Position numbers and translations under genes: made by a program. This document shows, piece by piece, positions 40,891 through 51,219 of a stretch of DNA of 64,000 nt. Positions within the stretch are counted from its first letter, which is position 1, and the number at the start of each line of letters is the position of its first letter. Location of the stretch: NCBI GenBank assembly GCA_950097015.1, contig CATNEN010000038.1, positions 28,426,501 to 28,490,500 of the forward strand, written 5' to 3'. This stretch comes from Macrostomum hystrix. Taxonomy: Eukaryota; Platyhelminthes; Macrostomidae. A model generated the notes under the pieces. It was not told the origin of the DNA, ran no database searches, and saw only the letters and a program-made list of their open reading frames with translations.

Positions 40891-41220
40891 ATGGCCGATG
40901 AGGATTACAACCGCCGCCCAGGAGAAAAATTTGTCGATATTAACATCCGAGGACGGCCGGTGGTGAAGGTCGATGCGGTCACGCAGGTGACCGAAGAAGA
41001 CATCGACGGTGGCATAACAACCGCCACGTCCACGGCTGACCTCCAGGAGCCTTACCTGGAAGACCTCTATGCCACTAGGCAAGCACAAGGTACCTGGGAG
41101 GCCCAGGGCAACTATCAGCCCGAGCCGAAAACCAAACATCAGCCATGGCCAACACCGAGAGGCCTCCGAAAATACTATCGGGAAAAGTACCCGGAACCGC
41201 CAAAGGATGAACAATTTTAA
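40891..41220 (+). CDS. LTR element ORF4, unknown 109-residue protein
   Basis: The ATG sits in a strong context (GTACCATGGCC). The protein is hydrophilic with an acidic centre (TQVTEEDIDGG) and a basic, proline- and tyrosine-rich end (GLRKYYREKYPEPPKDEQF). There is no membrane segment or recognised motif. A splice-acceptor-like site 139 nt upstream would fit expression from a spliced RNA, like regulatory genes in complex retroviruses. That role is inference only. Confidence 0.6.
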   Translation: MADEDYNRRPGEKFVDINIRGRPVVKVDAVTQVTEEDIDGGITTATSTADLQEPYLEDLYATRQAQGTWEAQGNYQPEPKTKHQPWPTPRGLRKYYREKYPEPPKDEQF

Positions 41221-41465
41221 TGATTCCCTATTAATTAACTTAACACTAAAACCACGCATACTCACACCATATTATTCACTATTTACAACAATGCTTAAAC
41301 GAATGAATTATACACTTACCCATTTACCCTCCTAATCCAATACTTTCAGATTTCAATGTCTTATATGTTCACAGACCTACTAGCAGTAGGCAGATTGACA
41401 ATCCGAAGAAGGCAATAGGCTGCATCTCCCTTGACCAGTCAAGGATTTCTTCAAAAGGGGGATGA
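41221..41465 (+). other. LTR element 3' untranslated segment and polypurine tract
   Basis: AAAAGGGGGA at 41453-41462, followed by TGA and then the right LTR at 41466, is the plus-strand priming site. No coding sequence is seen. Confidence 0.8.
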
Positions 41466-42432
41466 TATAAGACTTAGAAATCTGAAGGGAATTTAAGAGT
41501 TCGTCAGCGGGAAGCGAAAGCAAAAAATAGCAACAGCAGAAAGTGCGAGCAACCGAAAGGAGAATGATTAGACAAAATCCGCCCCCCAGAGATTAACTAT
41601 TCATTTCAGCGCAGGCCCGGTTCGGCATGACAGCAGCTGTGCCGACGTGGAGCTGGCTGAGACCGGATCCGCAGAGGCGCCGACGTGGAGCTGCCGGAGA
41701 CCGGATCCGCAGCTGTGCTGACGTGGAATGGCCCGAGACCGGAACGCAGCTGCGCTGACGTGGAGCTCCCGGAATCAACCCGGCCTACCCCGACCTGCAG
41801 CTGCCTGCATCGACCCAGCCCAGTCTGAAATTGGAGCCGCCCGGACCCGATCGGGAACGAGATCTGGAGGAGGCCGGAACCGCACAAGAAGACTGGATCG
41901 ATGAAGGGAAAGGGGATAATGAACAGTAGGAAAGAGGTCTCAGTAGAATTGGGAACGCATCCTAACTCAACTAAGGTATTTTCAGGACTTTTCCCCACCT
42001 CCCATAGAAAATGGGTTGGCGTGCCTGCTAACCAACTAGTTTAATGACAACAACTGTACTAGACTCGAGGCTGCGACCTCACTCACCCCAAATTCTCATG
42101 CGTACTGTTGCTATGGTATTTTCTTCCCCTCGGATCGAGGGTTTTAAAGACATTATATATATTGGTGCGGAGCGCGGAAAAAGATTCGCCGCTCCAGTTA
42201 GTTAGAGACTCACTTTGAGCTCCGTTTAGAAAATCATTGTGTTTGCGTTCTTTCTTAAGTAGAATCAGTGATAACGATCTAGAGATATCACCACTGCCAG
42301 CCGGTATACTGAGTATCGATAGTCGTTAGGAGTTATAGCCTTCAAGACTTTTAGACTGCAATAAACCGCTAGACAAAGTATAGGAAAACTACGAGTGAAG
42401 AAGAAGAGGAACACCAAACTTGAAGCGCTATA
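41466..42432 (+). repeat. 3' long terminal repeat, 967 bp
   Basis: It has the same length as the left LTR and I saw no base differences when comparing the two by eye; the shared antisense frames translate identically. It is followed by GAGTC (42433-42437), the right target duplication. Confidence 0.95.
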
Positions 42433-42437
42433 GAGTC

Positions 42438-43955
42438 GAAGGCCTTTAGAAAGTCTACGAAGATTCAGATGACCGTCGACTAGTCTCTTCTCAAATGCGG
42501 CGCAAAGCGAGAATCTGGTTCACCGTGCCCCTATCTGGCCAGAAGCCGTTTTGCTCTCGCCGGAGGAACGGGTCCAACACAGGTTGCAGCCGCGTCAGCA
42601 GTACCCTGTTGTACAGCTTCGCGGCGCAGGACATTAGAGATATTCCGCGACGTTCTTCAACCTTGATAGTTCCGGGCTTCATCGGGATCCCGACGATGTG
42701 CGCCGTCCGACATTCAGCGGGGGCGGGACCTCCCGCCAGCACGCAGTTCATCACTTGCGTGACTTCTTGCGCCACCAGCGGGAGGCGCAACACTTCGACA
42801 GACGCGTCGTCAGGTCCGGTGGCTTTGCTTCTTAGCGAGCAGAAGCACCTCGTCAAAGGTGATAGTGATAGGACTGGTGTTGAAAGAACTTTCTTCTGGC
42901 AGTGCGACCTCCGCGGGCAGAGACATGTTGTCTCTTGGCGCCGGCGGAGACGCGTTAACGATGCCAGAGAAAAAGGCTCTCAGTTCGTTTCGCCTCTTTT
43001 CGGGTGTGTCCCCAGACAGGTTCAGCGTACTGCGCCGTTTACGGCCTGTCAATTGGTTTACTACAGACCAAACGGCACGGGGCTAATTCTTGTCGGGCCC
43101 GGCATCGGTAATTTCTTGGATTGCGGCCTCAACAGCGGCGCGTTGCCGGGCCTTAAAAAACTCTGCTAAGGCCATCTAAGCTTCCTACGCAGGCTGTCCG
43201 CTCCTCGCCAGTCTTTCCACAATTTGCCGGGCCTGTCGCAGCGCCTCGTCGTTTTGCCGCACAGGCTGACCGCTTGCTACTGGTTTCACCAGAGGCAGCG
43301 TTTTAGTAGCGGCATCGTTTTAGTCCGAGTATTTGACAGGTGCTGCTGGTTCCGGTCGTTTATCCAGCGCGTCAGCAAAGGCCAGGCAGAAACGGTCTCT
43401 TGTGTTTGGGTCGCGCAAGGCGCGGAAAAAGCGTTTTGGCTGCTGCTTCGGTGGTCGGTATAGTGGGTCCCCTAGGCGCAGGTCACAGTAAAGCTATGGT
43501 CAGACCGAATTGCCAAAGGTGCTACCGTGTCGCAGTTGACTTCACGGCGCCGTTCTCTCCAGCGGATTAGTGCCTCGTCGGTGTTGTTGTTTTCGCGTGG
43601 GGTGACAAAGAGAGCTCGTTTAGACTTTCGCATAAGCGTTGAGGTCCACGCTTCCAAGCACAAGCACCGAGTCACGCTGAGCAACCGCCGAGAGGAACTC
43701 CAGAAATTGACGGTGCTCCATCGGGTGCGCAGCTGTGGGTGCATATAGCACAGAATAAGTGAATATTACGGGTGCGATATTTTTTCAAGAAGATGAAGCT
43801 GTCTGGCATTATCCCGCTGCAATGGGCACTGACGCATGATTGATGAAAGTTTTCCATTAATAGATGATCGGTCTGTCCCATCTCCGTTCTCACTCTGGGG
43901 TGCACATGCGCGCCGTAAGAAGGACACGATGTAGTAGCTCGTGCATCTGCCAATA
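42438..43955 (-). pseudogene. LINE endonuclease and reverse transcriptase, 5' part (decayed)
   Basis: Reading from high to low coordinates, the frames show endonuclease-like sequence (VLGSVDLNAYAKV-type segment, then APLAIRSDHSFTV near 43500, the S-D-H signature of AP-type endonucleases). A linker follows, then RT domains: SKATGPDDASVEVLRL, IVGIPMKPGTIKVEERRGIS, NRVLLTRLQPVLDPF and the A-domain end FVDFLKAFDS, where the LTR element is inserted. Frameshifts occur near 42835 and in the endonuclease part. Its continuation is at 27788-28909. Confidence 0.87.
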
Positions 43956-44420
43956 ACTTTTATTTGTCAGGCCGTGTGCACTCTAAGTGTGGCTGTGGGT
44001 TCTCAAGGGGGTAAAGGCAACTAACTTCTCTCTGAGGCAGCACACACATTAAAAACTTGGGCCATCGGCTCGGATTCGAGCGAACAGGAACCTTGGTGCA
44101 AATGTGTTTCAAATTTTGCCACTCACCTCTAAAAGGAATATTACCAACATGATGTGCTTCATACATTTCGCAAGGTTTAAGATTGTTTAAAGACCCTGTC
44201 TGTTTTACACAACGTGTACTATTTGTTATATTTATCCGCCTCAACTAGAGATTTAGAAACGTTACTTAAATAATTAATATGCATAGATGATAAGCGCTAT
44301 AAAAAATATGCAGCTCATATACATTGTGAGTCGATATTAACGTTAAATTTCTCATTTTCATTCATTCTTAGTTGCTTCTAAATTGCTTTGTTCTCACAGC
44401 TTCCATTTTTCAATAATATC
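43956..44420. other. Intergenic, nothing recognised
   Basis: Mixed-composition sequence between the LINE 5' end and a SINE. The short open frames have no family resemblance. Confidence 0.4.
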
Positions 44421-45570
44421 CAGAGCTCGATTCCGCGGCGAGGCCACTTTGATTTAGGGCGCAGCCGCGGATAGAAGTCTTTGGGGCCTGTCATGCAATT
44501 TACGCCCTTGAGGGCCAACCTCTAAGGCACAGTAAGGGTGTACACCAGGGGTAGGCAAACTTATTTGCTGGCGGGCCAAAGAGAGAGCCTAAAAGACGAC
44601 AGCGGGCCGCATTGACTGTATAAAAGACAGGGAAGAGATTAGACACGGAAGAGATTAGATACGAGAGCGATGAGACACGAGAGAGATTAGACACGGCAGA
44701 GATTAGACACGGGAGAGATTAGATACGAGAGCGATGAGACACGAGAGAGATTAGACACGGCAGAGATTAGACACGGGAGAGATAAGACACGAGAGATATA
44801 AGACAGGGGAGAGATGAGACACGGGAGAGATTAGATACGAGAGCGATGAGACACGGGAGAGATTAGACACGGGAGAGATTAGATACGAGAGCGATGAGAC
44901 ACGAGAGAGATTAGACACGGCAGAGATAAGACGGGAGAGATGAGACACGGGAGAAATTAGATACGAGAGCGATGAGACACGGGAGAGATTAGACACGGGA
45001 GAGATTAGATACGAGAGCGATGAGACACGAGAGAGATTAGACACGGCAGAGATTAGACACGGGAGATATAAGACAGGGGAGAGATGAGACACGGGAGAGA
45101 TTAGATACGAGAGCGATGAGACACGGGAGAGATTAGACACGGGAGAGATTAGACACGGGAGAGATTAGATACGAGAGCGATGAGACACGGGAGAGATTAG
45201 ACACGGGAGAGATGAGACACAGGAGAGATAAGACACGGGAGAGATGAGACACAGGAGAGATTAGACACGGGAGAGATTAGACACGAGAGAGATGAAACAG
45301 GACACTGTAGATGTCAGAAGGGGCAACGGGCCGGATTTGGGAGCTTCGAGGGCCGCATCTGGCCCGCGGGCCGGAGTTTGCCGACCCCTGGTGTACACTG
45401 CCTGACGATAAGGATGTCTGGGCAGATGTACACACCTGTGTGCGTGTGTGCTCAGGAGTCAGCGAAATGGGCAGAATTGTCTCCTCGCTGAATACGGGTC
45501 TAGTGTCACCAAAAGATGTGCCATTGCCCGCAGCCATCCTGCACTTATTATTATTATTATTGTCATTAAT
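44421..45570 (+). mobile_element. SINE family A copy interrupted by a hAT-type MITE
   Basis: The SINE starts at the B-box-like GAGCTCGATTCC (A-box lost), runs to GTGTACAC at 44545, resumes at 45391 with the repeated GTGTACAC and ends in a (TTA)n tail near 45545-45570. Removing the insert and one GTGTACAC restores the normal SINE body order. Confidence 0.9.
44546..45390. mobile_element. hAT-type MITE with internal minisatellite, copy 1
   Basis: The ends are CAGGGGTAGGCAAAC and the inverted GTTTGCCGACCCCTG, with an 8-bp duplication GTGTACAC (44538-44545 and 45391-45398). CAGGGGT-type ends and 8-bp duplications are typical of hAT elements. Between about 60-bp conserved ends lies a 16-bp minisatellite (GAGATTAGACACGGGA-like, with ATACGAGAGC variants) filling about 44640-45290. 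No transposase is present. Confidence 0.92.
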
Positions 45571-45780
45571 AAGCATTCCGTCACCAGAAAATACCAATAA
45601 GAACAAAACAAAAATGTGAAAAAAACATAAACTAGTGAGATAACTATCGACTAAGGTGGACAATGGAAGTGAATTGGCGTAGCATTAAATTGAATCCACT
45701 GTGGCCAATTTCTTCGGAAATTGCGATCAGACAATGCGGCTTAGTAAAAAAAGTGTTTAAAGCCTTCAAGGTCACGCAGC

Positions 45781-46138
45781 TCACGCGCCCTCTCTGCCAG
45801 CAGTGCAGCTGCAGCACAGCGACCTTAGGCCAGACAGTCTGCCCAGGCCTCGCTGGCGTTCTCTGCCAGCTGACTTCAATTCGCCTATCTGTAGCTTAAC
45901 TTGCTGCCGTTTAACAGCAGCGATCAGCAAATCGTAGAATGCCTTCTGCACATTGTCCATTGTCAGGGCGGACGCTTCCAAGTAGGTCATGCTATAGTGT
46001 CTAGCGAATGTGTCAGCCTCAATATTGGATATGAGCCGACGGTCAGCCAAGTCAGATTTGTTGCCAACCAGAGCATAGTCAATGTGCTGGCAAAGTTCGA
46101 CGCTTTTAGCTTTCATCTTTGCCGACTCCTGAACTACT

Positions 46139-46173
<35 letters not shown>

Positions 46174-46326
46174 TTGACATTGGCTACAATTCGATAGGCG
46201 CCGAATGCGATCTAGCCAGACTGGCAACTGTTGAAATGACTCGAAATTGTCCAGAGCAAAGACGAGCATGACTGCATGAACGTCGGCGTAAAAGTCTGCC
46301 AATTGGTCACGCTCATGCAGTTTCTC
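45781..46326 (-). CDS. Ras-superfamily small GTPase, exon 2
   Basis: The acceptor AACTGCGCAG joins in phase 0 to exon 1. It encodes EKLHERDQLADFYADVHAV, the helix after switch II, then VMLVFALDNFESF, a 12-residue Gln run and linker (about residues 163-183), G4 motif VGNKSDL (about 200-206) and G5 motif EASAL (about 230-234). The C-terminus RSLCCSCTAGREGA has clustered cysteines that could be lipidated instead of a CaaX box. It stops at TGA 45781-45783; a possible donor GTGAGC overlaps the stop, so an extra exon is not excluded. Confidence 0.85.
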
Positions 46327-46439
46327 CTGCGCAGTTTAGTTTTTAGAAATGTCAAATTAATACGTAATAAACATTCTTTTAGTGGTCCGCCTGACCTTAC
46401 GAATGTGATTCAATCTACTGACATACTATCTACAGTATG

Positions 46440-47330
46440 TCCTTAGTGGGAGAGTGGGAGAGGGATACGGCGATAGGGAAAGAGGAATGGGAATAGGAAT
46501 AGGTGTGAATAGCACGAGATTCAGGCACAGTAGGGTAGAAAGGGAGGCAAACAGCCGGAGGTGGATAGGGGAGAAACTGAAAGAATGGAGGGAGAGGGGA
46601 GTGGGATGAAAGGAGAAGAAGAAGGCGAGGGGAATAGGGAGAAAGAGAGAGGAAGAGGTGGAGTTAAATAGTCCCGAATAGAGAGAAAGGGAGAGGAGGG
46701 GAGAGGAAGAGGATGAGGAAGAGAGAGAGGAAGAGGAGAGGAAGAGAGGGAAGAAAAAAGGAGAAAGAGAGATGAAGATTGGTAGGGGAATCTGGAGAAC
46801 GGGAGAGGAATAGGGGAGATGGAATGGGGAGAAAGAAAGAGGAGGGGAGATGGAATGGGGAGAAAGAAAGAGGAGGGGGATGGAATGGGGAGAAAGAAAG
46901 AGGAGGGGAGATGGAATGGGGAGAAAGAAAGAGGAGGGGAGATGGAATGGGGAGAAAGAAAGAGGAGGGGAGATGGAATGGGGAGAAAGAAAGAGGAGGG
47001 GGATGGAATGGGGAGAAAGAAAGAGGAGGGGAGATGGAATGGGGAGAAAGAAAGAGGAGGGGAGATGGAATGGGGAGAAAGAAAGAGGAGGGGAGATGGA
47101 ATGGGGAGAAAGAAAGAGGAGGGGAGATGGAATGGGGAGGAAATAAAGACAAAGAGAGGAGGGAAAGGGGAGAAAGGGAGAAGAAGGGAGAAGAAGGGAG
47201 AGGAGGAGAGGGGAAAGGAGAAGAGAGAAGGAGAAAATGAGAGTAAGAGTAGGCGAGAGATGAAAGGGAGAGGGAATAAAGGGAGGGAAAAAGGGGAAGG
47301 GAAAGGCGAGGGGATAAAGACAGACGAAGT
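46440..47330. repeat. GTPase intron minisatellite, 31-bp unit
   Basis: The core (about 46800-47140) has units of about 31 bp around AGATGGAATGGGGAGAAAGA and AAGAGGAGGGG, with 28-bp variants. Irregular GGGAGAAAG-type purine sequence flanks it on both sides. The transcribed strand is an extreme polypyrimidine tract. Proline/serine and glycine/arginine frames over it are artefacts. Confidence 0.93.
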
Positions 47331-47407
47331 GGATGTAAGACTGAGACTAGATTTGACCATCGACTAGAGTACAAAAAGTGGACATAACTCTCAGTATTGA
47401 TACACAC

Positions 47408-47746
47408 CATGCCGCCCATGTCCCAAATTCTGACGTGAACTCTTCTGCCGTCAATGTCGACTATGAAGTGATGAAAATCGCCAGGCAGCGTCTGTTTCAG
47501 ATGCTCGATGCTGGCTTCGGCTCTGGCGAATCTACTAACCAAACTAGTCTTGCCAACTAGGCTAGAACCAACTAGCAATAGCTTCAACTTCAGCTCGGCT
47601 TTACAATTTAGCCGATGTTCCATTAGTTGCAGTTCCACGTTTTTCTCTTTCTTCTGTTTCCTTTGTTTAGGCTCCGATTGGCCATGTCGCTGGTCGATGT
47701 CTATGCGCTGTTCTGCTTGTTCTTCTATGGGCAGTTGCGCAGACAT
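47408..47746 (-). CDS. Ras-superfamily small GTPase, exon 1
   Basis: The exon is 113 codons from ATG 47746. A basic N-terminal extension (about 50 residues, SEPKQRKQKKEKNVE) precedes the P-loop LLLVGSSLVGKTSLV (residues 57-71; G1 GSSLVGKT 60-67). Switch I is poorly conserved (RFARAEASIEHLKQTLPGDF). G3 is DMGGM instead of the usual D-T-A-G-Q, so the catalytic Gln position is Met. The donor GTGTGT follows ATG (Met 113) in phase 0. A splice acceptor TTTAACAG abuts the start codon, suggesting trans-splicing or a 5' UTR exon. The subfamily is not resolved. Confidence 0.85.
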
Positions 47747-47755
47747 CTGTTAAAT

Positions 47756-49295
47756 TTGCTGCTTGTTTTTTCTTGTTAGTCGAAGACGCTCTTTTGACGA
47801 ACGACGATTAAACAAAAAACCAACCTTGGCCAACTTAGAATGCAACGCTTAAAACGCGCCTTTTCTCTTCTTAAGTAAGCTTTTGGTCTCTGCCTTATAA
47901 TTATTGTTCTAGGCAGCCCTCTAGCCCTCTTACCCCCCTATCTTACCCCCGCCGTCCGTCCTGACCCACCACCCCATTTTCACACCCCAATCGCAAGCGG
48001 TCCGCTGCATGCCTAGTCTCGACAGCTCAAAATAGCAAGGACTGACCAAATGTACATTCTAAAGTTCCCCCTGCTGATTTCCCATTCAATATAAATACGT
48101 TTCATAAACTAACTGCACACTTCTCTGAATGTACTTACTGAACTCTGAACTCGTAAAGTCTGTACAATAGAAATAGGATAAGCCCAGAAAGTTCCTTTTT
48201 AGAACAGCGTGAGTAGTAATAACAAAAAATTCTAGTTTTCCGAGAATTGCAACTTAATTGTCGATTTTTTTTGGTTTATGTATAACATAAACGCGTTTTA
48301 TAAACATTCTGTGTTTAGAAAGTCCGAAACTTTTAACCATAGACTTTGATTAATTAAACGGCGTTTATTTAGATTATATAAAATCTGTTTGCCATTAAAT
48401 TAAATGATTTAATGAGCTCGTCGTGCAGACTGTTTGAACCATAGACAATATATTGCATGCCTAGAAGAAGCCCATTGAACGTCTAATACATAAGCCAGTC
48501 GGGTTTTATATCCATTCGGCAATCGCTGGTGCAAAAGTGAGTGCAAGAACATCCATAATAAGTTATTGTGTGCATTTAATCACACGCCAAAATCTTTGGA
48601 AAAGACAGTGCGAGACTGCATATGAGTTTTCTTGATATTAATGTTATATCTGGTCGAGGACTTTCGACCATAGAACCGAAATTCGGCGGGTATTATAAAA
48701 CTTGACCGTTTGAAATACAGCTAAAGTTTTCATTAAGAAAGACATAGAAAAGCTTCATTTAATTGGCCTCGTTTTCAGGCCTGCTATATCATGCATATTA
48801 TTGGCAACTTTTTAGTCACGATAATAAGACAGACCATGGACAAAAAATGGAGACTTTCTACAGTACAGTAAGTAAAGGACTATATATACGCAACATAACT
48901 AGTGTTTCTGAAGTTCAATGTTGTTATAATAAGTTTCAATTCATCAATGTGGTAGAATAATTATTTTGCTTTTGCAATTGAATAGTTTTTTACCATAGAC
49001 AGCAAGATTTGACAATTTTAAATGCGTGCGACCCTTCTGTGCAAGATTGGTCGAAGGACTAACGTGTAAAATGTGTAAATATAAACGTGTAAAATGTAGC
49101 ATATTTTATTATGGCTGAATAATAGAAATCAATGTGTTCCATGATCGCGCTTTAATTGGACTATTTGACAGCAGAAAAGGTCTCAACATTTTTTCAACGT
49201 TTTCTATACACAACATTAGAACTGGAAAGCAATCTAAAACACTATTCTCATGAATATTGGAATGCAGTATGACTCGAAAACTAGCGTTAGAATGC
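47756..49295. other. Region upstream of the GTPase gene, no gene seen
   Basis: AT-rich sequence with C-rich patches near 47930-48000 and no credible coding exon on either strand. It presumably includes the GTPase promoter but no element can be assigned. Confidence 0.45.
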
Positions 49296-49303
49296 AATGG
49301 AAG

Positions 49304-50596
49304 CAGTGTTGGGCAAGTTACTTTAAAAAAGTAACTTCCGGTCAAGTAACTTCCGGTTCTAAAGAAAGTAACTCCCGGTAGTAGTTCCGGTACCGGCACT
49401 CGAAAATAAAAGTAACTTCCGGTTCTTCGGCACCGGTACTTTCTACTTTTGAAAAATCGCGTGTTAAAGAAGGGCTTAATTATGTTTTTATTATTAAAAA
49501 ACCAATAATAACATGCCTTTGCAACTGCCAACTTGTCTAGAGTAAAACCAAGTGGAAAATGATTAAATGAAATTATTGAAAACGAAAAATTAATTTCTGA
49601 AAACCTATATTTTTATGGTTTTTGCTTCTTTTTCCAGCACTAAGGTTCAATCCTTGCTGTGGCAGAACTTTACCAATTACCACTCAAAAGTTTGGCCTGC
49701 GCAACTAAAAAAGCTGAAAAAAAATTAGATTTGCATGTATTTTACACCATAACATTACATTAAGTTTAAATTTGAATAAAGCGTGCGCAAATAGACTAAA
49801 CGTGATCAGTAAAAAATGAAAATTCGAAAATTGAAAAATCGCGCCTCTGTTTGACGATAATTCGAGCCTGCCCTCAGAAATCGCATATTCGCGCCTCAAT
49901 CACACCACTGAATAACTAACAACACAAGAGTCTTACAAACTAATGACATAAAGTGACAACTCTAAAAAGGTGGAAGGAGTAGCTCTAGTGGCGCTGCTGC
50001 CCTGCTGATAATTACCTTTATTAATTCAATAACCTTTTAAGCCCTGAAAAAACTACTTTGACATTTAGACAATTTAGCCTAGGTTAACAGCTGAGAAAAA
50101 AAGTTTGCATGCTTCTTAAAAGGAACCCCCGTAATTTAAACTTGAAAGCTTTAGCACTAGTGTAAAAGCTAGATATAGACAGTCATGTTGTCACAATTCA
50201 CATCAAATGCCTGTTGCCGCGAAGTAGTACAAGGCGGTTTAGTGTCGCATCGGCAAGAGGTGCTCGCTTTGCTCGAATTAAAAATTTAATTTTTTAAAGA
50301 ACCAAAAAGTTGTTAAAATTCACCAACTAAATAAAATTCGAAATTTCTCGGCATTTCTTACGACATTATGAACTGATGATATGAAAATTCTTTCAATTTG
50401 TATGTTTTCTTTACTTTCTGTCTCTTTTTTTCTCTGCATTTAAAAAAGTGCCGGAAGTACCGGACTTAACAAAAAGTAACTTCCGATACCCTAGTCCGGC
50501 ACTACAAAAAAAAGAACCGGAAAAAAGTGCCGCTTTGAAAAACAGTAACTTCCGGCACAAAAAGTGCCGGAAGTGCCGGAAGGTTGCCCAACACTG
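49304..50596. mobile_element. Non-autonomous hAT-type element, 1.3 kb, 8-bp TSD AATGGAAG
   Basis: The ends CAGTGTTGGGCAA and TTGCCCAACACTG are perfect inverted repeats, flanked by AATGGAAG (49296-49303 and 50597-50604). About 150 bp inside each end are crowded, partly inverted copies of AAGTAACTTCCGG and AGTGCCGGAAGT. CAGTG-type ends and 8-bp duplications fit hAT. The interior has no transposase. Confidence 0.92.
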
Positions 50597-50604
50597 AATG
50601 GAAG

Positions 50605-51219
50605 CAACTCTAACAAGATGTATATGACTCTGGTGACATCTCTTAATACATGTACGAGATCGTATACGAAACATGTGTTGAAATTTAAATACTTGAAATT
50701 TTCTGGCAATAAGTGTCTATCAATCAAACTATTTAAAACTGAATTCAAGGATGGGTAAGACTAGACTCACCTTAGACAGGAGAAAACGCTTTTCAAAACA
50801 CATATAGGCTCAGGACTTGCTCTTCAAAACCGAAAAAACTAAACTCATACAGTCGCTTCCCTGTCTCTAAGTTGAAAGACACTTCAGAAGTTGAGTACCG
50901 CGAGAATAAAACTCATCCAGGACAGTGTGAAACTCTTCAGACTTCGACATGAGGGACAGTTGCGACTGCGTTTGTCGCATCAGGATATGTTTTATATCAA
51001 TTGACAGACTTGACAAACGTTGAAATTGCCTTAAGTTAATTGCCCCATCATCTTCATCATCTTCATCAAAATTGACAGTCTTAAAAACTCATCAAGACGC
51101 AGGAGTGGTGCAAATACTTAACAGACAGCGCAGTCAGTCCTGCATGCTACTCTAACAAACAGCTCAACCAACAAAGCTGAACAAAATATTTGAAGGCAAT
51201 GACTGGAAATAATTCTGGC
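50605..51219. other. Upstream region of C-type lectin gene A
   Basis: No coding sequence. The frame of the lectin gene is open upstream of its start to about 51190 but includes only one earlier ATG (51199). I see no clear TATA box at a fixed distance. Confidence 0.4.

Larger units (their letters stand above)
28910..42432 (+). mobile_element. Complete Ty3/gypsy-type LTR retroelement with internal Env, 13.5 kb
   Basis: Two apparently identical 967-bp LTRs, a 5-bp target duplication GAGTC, a primer-binding-site candidate (TGGTTCCCAGACC at 29879-29891) and a polypurine tract (AAAAGGGGGA at 41453-41462) frame an unbroken long ORF. The integrase has a GPY/F-type module and follows RNase H, which is the Ty3/gypsy gene order. 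Unlike the usual gag-pol-env layout, an envelope-like segment lies between Gag and protease in the same frame. About 3 kb between pol and the right LTR hold extra ORFs on both strands. The identical LTRs and intact frame point to a recent insertion and probably an active family. Confidence 0.95.

Noticed and set aside
44500..45140. Ser/Leu repeat protein over the MITE minisatellite
   Set aside because: Periodic translation of the 16-bp array inside a hAT-type MITE; no start context or conservation is expected.
46521..47367. Pro/Ser- and Gly/Glu/Arg-rich frames in the GTPase intron
   Set aside because: They come from a purine/pyrimidine minisatellite between the G3 and following exons of the GTPase.
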